64,000 nt of DNA from Lunularia cruciata (taxonomy: Eukaryota; Streptophyta; Marchantiopsida; Lunulariales; Lunulariaceae): the NCBI GenBank assembly GCA_948567375.1, contig OX419762.1, positions 13,522,001 through 13,586,000 on the forward strand. The letters run 5' to 3'. Below the pieces are notes generated by a model. The model was given only the letters and a program-made list of their open reading frames with translations. It was not told the DNA's origin and did no database searches. Positions 11,918 to 24,408 of the stretch are shown piece after piece. A program made the position numbers and the translations under genes. Within the stretch, counting starts at the first letter, position 1; every line of letters starts with the position of its first letter.

Positions 11918-14089
11918 CAAGGTAAAGTCAAAAACTACAAGATACAAATCCAAGAGTTTATGAATAGGAATTCAAGTTCCAATACCATGCTCTTGGTGCT
12001 TTCATCAATCCAAAGAGTGTTTTGTTCAATTTACAAACTTAGAAAGCAAACTTTGGATCTTCATACCCAGGTAGTTGCTGCATGTTGCACTTTTTGTCAA
12101 GATTTCAATTCAAAATTGTGTTCTTGAAATCTATTTGTTGCATTTTCCAACTCTTTTTGATTGCAATAGCTATTGCTGCTCAAATAGTTGTCATCTTTGC
12201 AATTAGACTAAACGTCTCTTCAAAGTCCAATCCATGCTTTTGTGTGCAACCTTTGGTTACAAGTTGGCCTTATATCCAAATACATTATCATCAAAGTTGT
12301 AATTGATCTTGAACACCCAAATGCACCCATTGGTTTCTTACTAATAGGTAAGTCACTAGCTTCCATATGAATTGGTGTTATAACATTATGGATTCAATTT
12401 CAATGGTATCAATCCACTCAACTTTATGATTGTTTTCTCAAACATACTTGAGCCTTGTTCCTAAAAAACATGAGTCGTATAAACATGGTTATCAGCATGA
12501 CCTAATGCATAAACCATTAACTTGGATGATTTTTTATTTTGGATTAACATTGAGTGGAAGGCCGGCTATCTTCTCTTGCAAAAAATCTAAAATACTCACA
12601 ATATTTTGTGCAAATACTTCTAAAAGATGTTGATTCACTTAACATGTTGAATAGAACATATGTTGTAGACTCTCTTATCATCTCCTATGCTTATAAAGGA
12701 CTTGCTTGATTTACTAGTTGGACTCAAACATAGCAACTCCAAGAACAACCATATTTTATTCTAGAATTGACTTTGTCTATAGAACCTCTAGTATCTATGT
12801 ATCATTTGAAACAGAGATGGATACAGTCTTTGGAGACTAGAGTAAGGAGATGGTGAAAAATCTGAATATCAACTCATGCAAGTTTGGATTTAAGCTCATT
12901 AAACATAATATTTCTTTCAATGTGAAAATGATTATAACATATATATCCTTTTTACTCTAGTGCATATACACGGAATATACATTTGTCTATTTTTGGATCT
13001 AATGTTTAACACTTTGCATCAAGTATGTGCAAAAAATAAATTCATCCAAAAACCTTAAAAAGGATTAGTCTAGTTTTCTTTAAGAGACTTTTGTTGGTAT
13101 TTGATTATGAATTGCTACCACAAGAGTTTGATTCATAAAATACACTATAATAGCCATTGCTTTTGCCCAATATGGTCTAGGTAGATAATTCATGTTCAAC
13201 ATAGCATGCACAACCTTAAATATATGGCAATTTCTCCTTCTCATTCCAAATAGCACACAACTTCAACTATATGAAGATTATTTCATTTTGCAACTTAATT
13301 CTATTGCAGGTGTAGTTACAATTTTTATCTTGTTGGATGCTTTGATCATGCAAATAGGTATCAAACTCTCAAATAGAAGCTCACCACCTCTATTTCATCT
13401 CAAGCAAAGGATAAATTATCTAGATTATTTTTCCACCAAGTTCTTCAAGGTCAAGAGTGTTACTAAAAATTCTAAAGATGTCTTACTCTTTAAGAAGTAA
13501 ATCCAAGTATAGAAAAAAAACATCAATGAAAGACATAAAATACTCAAAACTAGTCATGCTTGATTGCAATGCGGTCAATATATCATTGTGCACAATCTCA
13601 AGCAAATTGTTTGCTGTGCTACTTGGTCCCTTAAAGGGTTCTCTAGCCTATTTACCGGATTGGCATGTTGTACAAACTCTAGAGGCATCATTATAGGGAA
13701 GTTTGAGCAATCTTGTCATATGGTCTGAACTCAAAAGGCTTTTCAACCTTTAAAAGTTTGTATGCTCAACTTGCTTATGAAAAATATCAATATTTGACAC
13801 AATTGATTTGCTAAGACCATAGATGGCAATCTATAGCTTAGGTACAATTATATTTAAGTTAAATAGCCTACAAGTCTTTTGCCTTGAGCTATAACATCTT
13901 ATGTATATCTTTAATAAATTAACCATTTGCATTGTGCACAACTTAGACCTTGCTCAATCATTTGGCTTGCAAATGATAGATTTCTATTATATCAATATAT
14001 ATCAGACATCCTCTATGCACAAGAGAAAAATTTGAAGTTGGAATGTCCAATGGAATGTTACCTTTCTATTGGATCTAGAGGGTTTTTTT

Positions 14090-14420
14090 TTCATCATCTA
14101 TCACCATAAATTTTGGAGTCTCCATAGGTTGAGTGAATTGAACCAATCATTATATGGGATCATGTGACTAGTACTTCCAAATTTAATCATCCAATCAAGC
14201 TTTGGTTAAAATACAACACAAGTGTAATGTGTGACAATCAGCAATTGATATTCAATCTTTATGTAGCCTTGCTTGTTGTTTCCTTTGTGGTCATGTTGGC
14301 ACTTGTGATAGTCTCTTGCATAGTGTACTTGATCTTACAATCATTGCAAGTTCCAATTTAACATTTCTTTCCAGAAGAACCAACTTGTTGTTTGTTTTGT
14401 TGTTGTTGATATCCATGCAA
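14090..14420 (-). pseudogene. Copia gag end and protease start, remnant
   Basis: On the minus strand, a degenerate knuckle-like stretch around 14.34-14.26 kb precedes a segment reading W-M-I-x-F-G-S-T-S-H-M near 14.19 kb. This corresponds to the copia protease start, where W-x-(I/L)-D-S-G-(A/S)-(S/T)-x-H-M is usual. The catalytic Asp-Ser pair is replaced here. A frame change follows within about 60 bases. This is the best landmark placing the relic in copia. Confidence 0.6.
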
Positions 14421-15054
14421 TGTTATATTGGCTATTACTATTATTCTAGTAACCTCTATTAACACACTTTTTCCATGATCCTTTCACCAAAAACCCTCTA
14501 GCACTAGCAAAAAAAACACCTTCTTGTTGGCTACTATCCCTCTTCAGCCAAGATCATTGGAACAAGTTTTTCAAACTAGAAAAGAGGTTTTTTGTTCATA
14601 ATTTATGTGAAAAATTGCTTGTATTTTCTATGTTGTCCATACAAGGTGGCTCCAATCAAAATTTTTGGATCAATGTCAATCTTAGAGCTCAATTGATCAG
14701 CAAGTTGTTTCACTTGGTTGACCCAATTGTTAATACAGATCAACCCCTCCTTGAGCAATGTTGAACTATTGTGACAAGTATAGCTTCCTTATTTCTATTC
14801 TTGAGTATAATATATTTTTCAATGCATCCTAAGTTTTTTTTTTGGCAAGTCACAATTTTGGTAGTTTTTTAGTCAAATTTCTCTCCAATGATCAATTTAT
14901 AAACCTTACCAGATTTACAAGCATAAACATACACAAATACTTCTACATATACAACTTCACACAAATCCCTAAAAAATAGAATTGTATATAATATTGCTCT
15001 CAAAATAACATGTAAGAATATTTTTCTTGTAATTTTCAAAAGAAAAGAACTGAT

Positions 15055-15635
15055 TTTAATACAATTAATTAGATAGATTTTCTAAACATGGAAATTGGCT
15101 TGGTAATATCTTTTGGGCTGCTATATATGATGGTCTTAGGAGATTAGATAAAGGTGTCACCAGAAGAGTACTTCCACTAATAAGGCAAAGGTCAAAAACA
15201 TCTTGAAATTTTTAGAGCTAATTTTGGAAGCCTAAGCAAATAAATTAGGCCTAAAAAACTAAAAGATCTCCCTTCATTCCTATGAAAAAAGTGTTGTCTC
15301 TTCCCCATGTTTTTCTCTTTGAGAGCTTTCTAACAGTACTTCATCCATGTTGTTATAAGCTTCTTATAAGAAGATTATCCAAAGATTCCATAGTCAAACT
15401 TGTTTGACTAACCAAATAGGACAAGGATTGACATATCACCAATCCATGCACCTTATGTAGAGGCCGAGCTTGCTGACATATCACCAATCAAGATAGTTGA
15501 TCAAGGGATGTAGCTCCCATTAAGTGGATCCTCTTTGCTATATAGGAAAGACAAGGTGCTCCTTTGGGACATTTGAGTATTGAAGAATGAAACCTTATAT
15601 TTCTCTTGTGTTTCTCTTGTTCTTGGAACATTACA
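15055..15635 (+). mobile_element. Solo LTR of gypsy family 1
   Basis: It matches the LTRs at 16,075-16,659 (inverted), 36,285-42,526 (split) and 44,173-44,792 (inverted), including the GTCACCA-AGAGTACTTCCACTAATA block and the TGGATCCTCTTTGCTATATA promoter block. Its ends are degraded (TTTAATAC for TGTAATAC; ...ATTACA kept). Flanks are CTGAT (15,050-15,054) and TTGAC (15,636-15,640), which fit an original CTGAC duplication with one C-to-T change in each copy. No internal gag or pol adjoins it, so it is a solo LTR from LTR-LTR recombination. Confidence 0.75.
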
Positions 15636-16069
15636 TTGACCCGCAAAGATGGTTTAGAGAATGGGATGAAAATACACAAAAAAAATTCCAAGAACAAAAA
15701 AAGAAATTTCAAATACAAAAATCAGTAAGATTTTCAATCTTTACAAAGTTCCATAATGGACTCACCTATATGGTGGGTATCATTTTTTCTTAGTCATGTC
15801 TTAAAAGTTAGTTTTGACCTCCATTGCATTTAAAGATTTTGACTACAAGCATCACTAGAATGCATCAACAGGATAATTCTTGAACTTGAGCTCCTCTTTG
15901 GCTATTCTCTTCTCACTCCCTCATGTACAATTTCCATCAGGCCACACAAGAGGAAAATGAAAACTAGCAATGATATGAATCAATCCTTGGCAAGTCATCT
16001 ATAGGTTGAATTATTCTATAAAAGAATCTCCTTACTTTTGGAGGATTCTCAAGATTGAAAGGAAGTTGA
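15636..16069. other. Spacer between solo LTR and Element 1
   Basis: This AT-rich stretch has A-runs near 15,680-15,710 and no recognised motif. It is probably the continuation of the copia relic or its leader, and it should resume across Element 1 at 44,798. Confidence 0.35.
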
Positions 16070-16074
16070 GTATC

Positions 16075-16659
16075 TATAATGCTCCAAGGAAAGCATAAAC
16101 CCCAAGAAAAACACAAGGTTTCATTTCTCTATGCTCTGATGCTCCAAAGGTGCACCTTGTCTTTATTATATAGCAAAGAGGATCCACTCAAAGAGAGTTA
16201 TATTTTGGATCAAATACATGGATTGGTGACATGTCAAAAACCTCCACCTCTAGATTAGCTGCATGGATTGGTGACATGTTGGTCCTTGTCCTATTTGGTT
16301 GGTCAAACAAGTTTGACAAAAGAGAATCTTTGGAGAATCTTCTTGTAGGAAGCTCATAACAACATGGGTAAGGTATTGTCAAAAAGATCTTGACAAGACA
16401 AGCATGGAAGAGAGAAATGATGTTTTCTCTTCTAGAGAAGAAAAAAATATAGTATTTTTCAAGGCCTAATTCATTTGTTTAGGCTTCCAAAATTGGCTTT
16501 GAAGTTTTCAAGATATTTTTGGCCTCTACCCTATTAGTGGAAGTATTCTTTTGGTAACATCTCTATCTAGTCTACTTAGACTATTGTATATAACATCCCT
16601 AAAGATATTACCAAGCCAATTTCTACCTCTAGATATTTTGTCTAGCTAATGGTATTACA
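16075..16659 (-). repeat. Element 1 3' LTR
   Basis: On the minus strand it starts TGTAATACCATTAGCTAGAC and ends at 16,075 with the inner part of ATTACA degraded. It contains an inverted TATATAGCAAAGAGGATCC promoter-like block near 16.17 kb. Directly inside, 16,660-16,674 reads as a purine tract on the minus strand (A3CG6A3), the expected polypurine tract. Confidence 0.8.
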
Positions 16660-18752
16660 AATTTCCCCCCGTTTAAGATGCAACATCATTGTTGTGAAGT
16701 TGGTGGTTATAAGATTGCACAAATATTTTTGCATTGGTCAAGTTAGTTATAGACTCCCATGTTACCTAATATAATGGGTACTTTTTGTGATGTACAAGAT
16801 GTTGCACATGCTTATGGCAGGTATCACAAATACATTTTTGGAGAATATGTTTGACTTTGTAATCCTTTATGCCATCAATGGATGTTGACAAGGTCAAACT
16901 TCTTGTATGGAAAGAAAGTGGGATGGTCAGGGTGCATATGTACATGCCAAGGAAACATACAAAATTGGATGGATCTTCATGTGTGGTGGTAGCTCGAGTT
17001 GATAAGCCACTACATCAATTCAATGGATGATTTAAAGAAGAGCCAATAAAATAAGGTCTAAGCTTAAAAGGGCTGACAAGTGAGGTTAGTTATAGACAAC
17101 CACACTTGATCCCCAATTTTGAACTCTCTTTGCCTGCAATGTGCATTTGCATATTTTTTTTTGGGTTATCTGCATTTTATACTTGGAGTTCTCTCCACGC
17201 TGTTGATTTTAGAAACAAAAATGCTGACATTGTCAGCTTTTGTAGCCACTAGGTAGATCTTTACCAAGCCCAAAGGTGTGAAAGGGTATTCTCCATATAT
17301 GAGAAGGAATCATGTGACCTATGTAGATCCATTCATTGAATTATTGTAGATAAATTCTACTAGTGGAAGTAAGGTGTCCCACCATTCTTGCTCTCTTAAG
17401 GTGAAGCCCCAAAGCATGTCCTCAATAGTGTAGTTAGCTTGCTCTATTTATCAATTTATTTATGGATGGTATGCCATGGACATGACAAATTTGGTTTTGA
17501 AGACATTGAAGAGTGTTTTCTAAAACAACTAGTAAATTGAATGCCCTAATTGGTGATGAGCACTCAAGATAGTCTATGGTGGGAAAGATCATAGCTAAGT
17601 ATAATTGAGCTTATTGGGGAGCATTCATATCTTTGGTCATAGGACATCCATGATTCATTCTACTAAGTTGGTCTACAAAGACTACAATGGAGTCAAAACT
17701 TGAGGTTATCTTGTGCAATTCACAAACTAAATCCATCTTGACCTACTCTCAATGTTGTGTAGGAGTAAAGAGGGGTTGAAGGAGTACTATGGGAGCCTGA
17801 TTAGAGGCTTTATTTTTTTGATAAAGTATGCAACTTTGAACCTACTCTATCACATTGTTACTCATCTTGGGCCAAGAGTAATGGTGTTTGATTGCATCTA
17901 AGGTCTTGTTCAACGTGACATGCAATGATGCAATCATGACATTCCTCTATGATGGTGGTTCTTAAGTCTAGAGCATCCGAGATCCATAACTTGCCATCAA
18001 GGACTCAAGGTGAGTCCTTGAGTATTGGTTATGTCTTTTGATTATTGAGCTCTTACAATTTGTGAGTCAATTTTTGTAGTAGTAAAAATCCTTGACCAAA
18101 AATCTATGTTCATCTTGACCTCTACAACCAGATTTTTCACCATATGCATTTGGGTAAATGCATTTTCAAGTTCAATCTTTCCCTCAACACATGTGATTGT
18201 TATGTTGAACTGTTGTCTCCACTTTGCCTAACAAATTTTTTGATGGGAAAGATCTTTTTTTGTCTCAAAGAAGACTAGTGCTTTTCGGTCCATCTCCACT
18301 ACAAATGTCTTTTTAACAATATAGTGCTTCTAATATTTGGTCGCAAGGACAATAGTTAGTTCTTTCATTTGGTGTTGTGATAGTTGTGTTCTATTGGTAG
18401 CAAATTTTGAGAGATACATACAATTGGGTGTCATTTATCACTCTATCCCTATTGTAAGATTGCTCTTATCATAATGTTTAATTCATCTATAACAAACTTG
18501 ATTGGACATGTTGGGTCATACCATTTCAAGGTTGGTCCATAGAGTAATGCATCTTTTAATTCCTAAAAGTCCAATTCTTGTGCAATTCTCTATATCCACT
18601 TCTTCCCCTTGCCAAGTAGTGCTATTAAGGGTTGTGTAACCTTGGAGAAGTCTTTGATAAATTGATGATTGAACCCAATCAATCCCAAGAAACTATTGAG
18701 TTAAATTTGATCTTTTGGACCATGTCATATTTTAAATGATATCAATTTTATC
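16660..18752 (-). pseudogene. Element 1 pol 3' half: RNase H, integrase, chromodomain region
   Basis: In reverse complement this aligns with about 27.2-29.3 kb of the relative at 23,729-30,080. Examples are the block near 17.12 kb matching the G-D-Q-V-W region after integrase, the 17.47-17.50 kb block matching the integrase segment before the catalytic Glu, and the 18.65-18.75 kb block matching the RT/RNase H linker. No frame remains open for more than about 60 codons. The piece ends abruptly at 18,752 where a family-2 LTR begins. Confidence 0.7.
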
Positions 18753-19115
18753 TTTAACAATATGGAGTTTACAGACAAGTTAGTCAAGACTAATAAAGTA
18801 GCAAATATGCCAAGTTAGCCAAGAATTAAAAGAATATTCTAGAAGCATCTAGGAAGCTACTTGGTACCTTCCAAGTATTGTGTAATGTGCATGCCAAGTG
18901 GTGATTTCTAAGAGAAAGCTTCCTAACTAGCTTAGCTTGCATTATAAGAAGACGGTTTTAACAAAATTTTCTAAGAAGCTTCTCAAGAACTTTGTATGTT
19001 TCCTATAAATATCAAAGTCCAAGCTCATACCAAGCATTTGGAGTTTCCTTTATTCACGAGTCCAAATGTGATCTTTCACTTTGATATTCCATTCTTCTCT
19101 CCTTGGTCTTTTACC
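18753..19115 (+). repeat. Family-2 5' LTR (short form, 363 bp)
   Basis: It starts TTTAACAATATGGAG (TGTAACAATATGGAG in sister copies) and ends CTTGGTCTTTTAC, with the last A changed. It has one GCAAGC/GCATGCCAAGT subrepeat module against three or four in other copies. A perfect three-unit heat-shock element, GAATATTCTAGAA, lies at 18,832-18,844. Just past the LTR, AATATTAGAGCAA (19,118-19,130) is a degraded Met-tRNA primer site. Confidence 0.75.
18832..18844 (+). promoter_or_regulatory. Heat-shock element-like motif in family-2 U3
   Basis: GAATATTCTAGAA gives GAA, TTC, GAA at exact 5-bp phase, the minimal three-unit heat-shock factor site. It sits about 80 bases into the LTR, the same place as the motif in the copies at 37,038-37,050 and 42,246-42,258. 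Confidence 0.6.
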
Positions 19116-19515
19116 TTAATATTAGAGCAAGAATAGGATATATGGAACTTATGGACTACCAATCCATTTCCACCAAACTATTGAGAATTTTGCATCTATG
19201 TACTACACAAACATCATTTCATGCAACTCATCATCTCATGCTGTGGGCAAAATTTCCAGAATACGATCACCTTGTCGAATGAATCCTTGGTACTTCCAAT
19301 AGTAACTTATGGGGAACGGCGGATGTGTCGCACCTACATTTCAACAAAGATATTAAAAGTAGTTTGATAGAGTAATAAACATGGTGGAAATGCTTTAAGT
19401 TATCATTGCTATGTAGTAACAAATCAAACACCTTATTTGATTGTTGTAAGAACAAAATAATCAACAACAAGAGCATATAAAGAGAGCAATATTTTAGAAG
19501 GAGAAGAGCAAATCT

Positions 19516-20290
19516 GATTTCTAAAGCCCAAGTTATTTGAAGGCAAGAATCTCTTGTGCATAGTGGAGAATTTTGTATTTGATTGTGAATGTTATTTTGA
19601 ACCTACAAATCTTAAAGATGAACAAAGACATATTCTCTTGGCTTCAAGTCAATTGGGTGGAGTAGTAAAACTATTATGACAATTCCTAGTGGAGCAAGCT
19701 AAACAACAATTTGTTGTGGCAATCTTCACATGGGAAGAATGGAAGAGTACAATAATAAGGCAATTTTGAGCTATAAATGCCAAAAAATCTGCACTAGATA
19801 GTTTGGAAAAATTGAAGCACATTGGTTCTATAAGAAACTACATCATTCAATTCTAAAACACAATAATGTAAATTCAAGATATACTAGAAAATGAATCTCT
19901 CAAATCTATTGATGAGGAGTTTAAAGTCACACACCAAATTAGAAATGACCCATGTAGGAGTCCAAATACTTGGAAGAAGCAATGCTATTGGTTAAGTGCT
20001 TTGATTCCTTGGTTGCAACCACTTGGTCTTGATCTCAACCTTCATATAACATGCCAACACACTACACATGGGTGGAAAAGCAAGCACTAATGGAGATCAG
20101 TGCCATCCAATGGAGACCACTTGGCACTAAAAATAAAGAAAGATTGTGACAAAATGGTGGTTTTTTTTATTATTGCCAAATTAGGCATCACATTGTTGAA
20201 TGTCCACTCAAGAATGGTTGACCTTCACATAATTCCCAAATGGAACTTGTAGAGAGTGATGATCAAGGAAACAAAGAATTCCAATAGGAT
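19516..20290 (+). pseudogene. Family-2 gag remnant
   Basis: A frame from about 19.53 kb reads F-E-G-K-N-L, then E-N-F-V-F-D-C-E-C-Y-F, then L-A-S-S-Q-L. These match the better-preserved gag at 41.5-41.2 kb (minus strand). Stops interrupt it near 19,678 and 19,768. A zinc-knuckle remnant with surviving H and E-C-P-L-K-N-G residues sits at about 20.17-20.22 kb. As in other gypsy elements, gag would form the particle and bind RNA. Confidence 0.65.
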
Positions 20291-20319
20291 AATTTAAGCT
20301 ACCTATTGGGAACTTGATT

Positions 20320-23305
20320 AGTTCTAATGGGATTGAAGTCTCAACTTTTGTAAGTTTGCTTCACTTGCAAGGTTTTATATTTGATCATGTTTATAGAATT
20401 TTGGTTGATTCTCAAAGTTCAAAAATTGCATGTCCATGCAATTAGCAAAAGAATTAATTATTCCTATTAAGCCAATAATTGGAAGTATATTGATGATAGC
20501 GGATGGTTAAAAGGGTTTTACATTCTATACCTCACATCTTGTTACATTTGTGATTGAGAAGGAGTATTAAGAGTGTATGAGGTTTGCAATGACACTTCTA
20601 CATTATGATATCATTCTTAGTTTGCCTTGGCTTGAACGTCATAAGGTTCAATTTCATTGGACTCTATGATAAAACCAATTACAACAACAAGGTAAAAATT
20701 ACCAATTTAGTTGTTTGGCATCTTTGAGTAAGACACCCAAGAATAGTCAATCCCAAGATATGAAGTTTATCAATAAAGTAACCATCAAGCAAGCTTTGGA
20801 GGAAAATATTCATATTTTTCAATATGCATCAAGCCAGATATGCATGGAGAATCTGATGAGGGTGAGGAGCCTCATCAAGCAATGGTTGATCAAATACTTC
20901 AAGAGTTAATAGATGTGTTTATGAATGATCTACCAAGTGGATTACTTTCCAATTGTGGTATGCCCTTCAAGATTGAGTTATTACCAAGAAGCACTCTAGT
21001 GAGTAGACCAATCTACCGGCTCTCACCAAAGGAATTGGATAAAATTTGAATAACATTGATAGAGGTTTTGAAGAAGGGTTTTTCTATGACATAATGCATC
21101 TCATTGGATAGAACCAATACTATTTGTCCCAAAGAAAGGTGGAAGAGTTTAATTATGTAATGATTATTGTGGCTTTAATAAACAAACAATGAAGATTGCG
21201 TATCCCTTGCCTCAAATTGATGACTTGATAGATCAATTGAATGGAGCACAATACTTCTACAATTTAAATCTGCAAAGTGGTCCTATTGATAGAGAGGATA
21301 TGCAAAAGATTACCTTTTGCACAAGGTATGAGCATTTTGAATAGAGAGTTCTACCTTTTGGGCACATTAATGCTCCAACCATCTTCATGGATCAAATGCA
21401 TTAAGTGTTGGATGGTTTATTAGATTGGTATATAGTAGTGTTTTAAGATGATATTGAATCCAGAGCAAGATGGAGGAAAAACATGCAAATCACATGGGAA
21501 AATTTCTAAGACAACTACATCAATAGAATTTTAACTATAAGAAGTCAAAGTGTGCTTTTCTCCAAAAGGAAATTACCTTCTTGGGTCATAAGATCTCATT
21601 AGAGGAAATCAAGATAGAAGAGGAGAAAATCAAGGCCATTACTAATTAGCCTACTCCAAAGGATGCCACAAAAGCACAAGCATTTAATGGATTGGTAAGT
21701 TTTTACCAATGGTTCATCCACTGGTATGCTCATGTGGCCACACCATTGACCAACCTCTTGGAAAAGACGTCAAGCTTTCAATAGACCACCAAGCACAAAG
21801 AAGCATTCTAGAGGCTAAAATATACGGTGTCTTCAAGACCCATTCTACAACCATATGATCCACAATTACCTTTTGTAATTGATTTAAACGCTTCTAACTT
21901 TGCCATAGTAACTATGTTGCAATAGGAATTTCCAAATGGGTACATACCATTGCCTTTGTGTCTTGCTGACTAAACATCATAAAAAATAAATTTCTTGGGT
22001 TGAGATCAAGAACAACTAACAATGGTATATACCACCAAGTTATGGAGGTATTATCTCTTAGGGAAACAAATGATTATGCAAACCGATCACAAACACTTAC
22101 TGCAGATATTACATTTGGAGCACATGAAGAGTCAACATCACTAATGGGAGGAACAATTATAATTGTTTGACCTCAAACTTGAGTACAAACCTAAAAGGTT
22201 TTATATCATCCCTAATGCCTTATCACAACAATTTGATTTGAAGTCATTTCCTCTCATCATGGTGGTAATTACGATTGTGTCAACCAAGTTTAGGACCGCT
22301 TTACAATAAGACCCCTTCTTTCAGATGGTACAAGGTCATCTTGCAGCACATGACAAGGAATACAACACCTTATCCTTTAAGGAAGGCCTTCTATTCTATG
22401 AGGACTAGATGTATTTTCCAACTAAGGGTGAGCTACAACTAGTGGGTCTTCAAGAAGCCCATGACTTACCAATTGCAAGTCACATGGGTGTGGACAAGAC
22501 CTCAAGTACCCTACAATGCCAATGGTGGTGGACCAACATGGCATGAGATGTTTGAAAGTTTGTTTGATCTTATGGAAGCTACCAACGCAACAAGGCCAAT
22601 AACCAAAAACCAAGTGGACTTCTTCAATCACTTCCTTTCCCATTCTACTCCATGGGAACATGTGAGCTTAGATCTCATCACATCCTTGTCCAAGATAAAG
22701 CAAGATCACACAACAAGCAACCAAAAACCAAGTGAACTTCTTCAATCACTTCCCATCCCATCTGTTCAATGGGAAAATGTGAGCTTAGATCTCATCACAT
22801 CCTTGCCCAAGACAAAGCAAGGTCACATATTAATCATGGTGTTTGTTGATAAGCTTATTAAGCAAATCCATTTGGCACCAAACTTTGATACAATGGATGC
22901 TCCAACATTGGCTTAGGTCTACTATGATAATGTTTTCAAGCATCATAGGATACCTCATGTAATCATCTCCAACCATAATCCTCCATTCACTAAAAAAAAT
23001 TGGCAAACTTTCTTTTAGTTACTCGGCACTAAGCTTGCTTTGTCCATGGCCTATCATCCTCAAATTGATTGACAAACCAAAGATGCAAATTGCATCTTGG
23101 AAGATATGTTTCATGCCTTTGTCACTAATCACCATACCAATTGGGATGAATGTCTTATAGTTGTTGAGTTTACCTACAATAATTCTAAATTGAAAAGCAT
23201 CAGATTCTCTCCTTTCTTCCTTAATTTTGGCCAAGAACCACTTATTCTTGATTCTCTTCTTACTCCTCCTCTATCCCATGTCCCTCATACTTTTACCTTC
23301 TTAAC
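20320..23305 (+). pseudogene. Family-2 pol remnant, truncated in integrase
   Basis: Blocks in order: a protease-like region (20.33-20.64 kb), where the G-L-P-W-L-E block survives near 20.62 kb; RT from 20.84 kb (D-L-P-S-G-L near 20.93 kb; active-site block near 21.45 kb with a stop in place of the residue before D-D); RNase H (21.8-22.2 kb); and integrase (D-L-I-T-S-L block near 22.67 kb and N-N-S-K block near 23.18 kb). At least a dozen stops and several shifts are present. The last homologous codons precede 23,305, where an inverted LTR begins. Confidence 0.7.
22601..22836 (+). repeat. Tandem duplication, 118-bp period, in integrase
   Basis: AACCAAAAACCAAGTG begins at 22,601 and again at 22,719, and the following sequence (CTTCTTCAATCACTTCC, then GTGAGCTTAGATCTCATCAC) is repeated. 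The unit spans the end of the integrase zinc-binding region and the start of the catalytic core. 118 is not a multiple of three, so the duplication itself shifts the frame. Confidence 0.9.
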
Positions 23306-23716
23306 TATAAAAGACCAAGACCAAGGAGAGAAATAGGAGAATGGAAGATCACATTGGAACACTCGAATGTGGGTAAACTCCAAATGCTTAGCATGAACTT
23401 TGCCTTTCGTCTTTATAGGGATACAAAGCTCTTGAGAAGTTTCTCAAGAAGCTTCCTTGAGCCACTTTCTTAGAGTGCAAGCCAAATTAATCAATAAGCT
23501 TCTCAAGAAACTTCTTTCTAGAAGTCATCTATTTGGCTTGCAAGCTAAGCTAGTTGGAAGCTTCTAAAAGCTTCCTTCTAGAAGTTACTTCTTGGGGTGC
23601 AAGCTAAGCTAGTTGAGAAGCTTCTTAGATACATTTGGAATATTTTAGGCTAATTTTTCCTATTTGCTACTTTGTTAAACCTAATTAACTTTGTTGCTAA
23701 AATCCATATTGTTATA
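23306..23716 (-). repeat. Family-2 3' LTR of the split element
   Basis: In plus orientation it runs TATAAAAGACCAAGACC ... CCATATTGTTATA, with the terminal TG/CA decayed (TGTAAAAG and TTGTTACA in better copies). It holds three GTGCAAGC modules. The heat-shock-like palindrome is damaged here (GAAGCTTCTAAAAGCTTC). The purine tract next to it (23,717-23,725 in reverse complement) is where the family-1 element inserted. Confidence 0.75.
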
Positions 23717-23728
23717 TATTCCCCCACT

Positions 23729-24268
23729 TGTAATACCAAGGGTTAGCCATATGATCTAGATGTGAAATTTGGTTTGGTAACATCTAGAATGATGTTATAC
23801 ATGATGGTCAAAATAGATCAGATAGAAGTATCACCAAAAGAGTACTTCTACTAATAGGGTAAAAACCAAAATAGACTTGAGAACCTTAGAACCAATAGCT
23901 AGACATATGATTTAAAGGTGAGAGTTGGTTTGGTAACATATGGAATGATGTTACACATGATGGACTTAACAGATCAGAAAGAGATATCACCAAAAGGAGA
24001 CTTCTACTAATAGAGTAGGAACCAAAATATGCTTGAAATCTTTGAAGGCAATTTCAGAGGCGTAAACAGATGAATTAGGCCTCGAAAATGTGTAGATTCC
24101 CTCCCCTCCCCTAATAGAGGAAAGGCTGGCCTTTGATCAAAGCTTGTTTGACCAACCAGATAGGATCTTCTTGGTCTATATAATAAAGAGAAGGTGCTCC
24201 CTTGGGGCATCAAATGTTTGAGTGTGCAATCTGTGTTTTCTCTCTTCTCTTGTCCTTGGAGTATTACA
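23729..24268 (+). repeat. Family-1 5' LTR (540 bp) with internal 156-bp duplication
   Basis: It begins TGTAATACCAAGGGTTAGCC and ends GTATTACA. A unit starting CATATGATCT near 23,748 is repeated near 23,904 (CATATGATTT), period 156 bp, each copy containing GGTTTGGTAACAT and TCACCAAAAG. TATATAAT at 24,177-24,184 is a plausible TATA box overlapping AATAAA at 24,182-24,187. It is about 200 bp shorter than the 3' LTR because of two internal gaps after 24.1 kb; aligned parts differ at roughly 5 percent by eye. Confidence 0.9.
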
Positions 24269-24269
24269 A

Positions 24270-24283
24270 TGGTATCAGAGCGA
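24270..24283 (+). promoter_or_regulatory. Primer binding site for initiator Met tRNA
   Basis: TGGTATCAGAGCGA starts one base after the LTR. Its first 12 bases are the standard complement of the plant initiator-Met tRNA 3' end used by most plant gypsy and copia elements. Minus-strand DNA synthesis would start here. Confidence 0.93.
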
Positions 24284-24408
24284 GTGCTCTAGTCCAAGAG
24301 AGTGGATCACCCCTCTTGGAATAGCACAAACTACTGAAACTGAGTAATTTGAGGTGGAGAATATAGAGTAATCACTAGACTTAGGAAGGACTTTAGAGAG
24401 CGGATGGG

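Larger units (their letters stand above)
10801..15054 (-). mobile_element. Decayed Ty1/copia-type retroelement, antisense
   Basis: Read on the minus strand, the order is gag with zinc-knuckle remnant (about 14.9-14.25 kb), protease region (about 14.2-14.1 kb), an integrase-sized stretch (about 13.9-12.9 kb), RT-like sequence (about 12.8-11.3 kb) and an RNase H segment (11,254-11,021). Protease and integrase before RT is the copia order, opposite to the gypsy elements nearby. No frame stays open for more than about 80 codons. I could not define LTRs; the right part is disturbed by a solo LTR at 15,055-15,635 and by Element 1 at 16,075. Confidence 0.6.
18753..23305 (+). mobile_element. Gypsy family-2 element, 3' part lost
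   Basis: This plus-strand element has its 5' LTR at 18,753-19,115, a primer site, gag, protease, RT, RNase H and integrase, then stops inside integrase at 23,305, where another family-2 LTR starts. Its chromodomain and 3' LTR are missing. It is heavily mutated compared with the family-2 copy at 36,695-42,328. The left flank (TTATC, 18,748-18,752) has no partner, because the other end was deleted. Confidence 0.75.
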
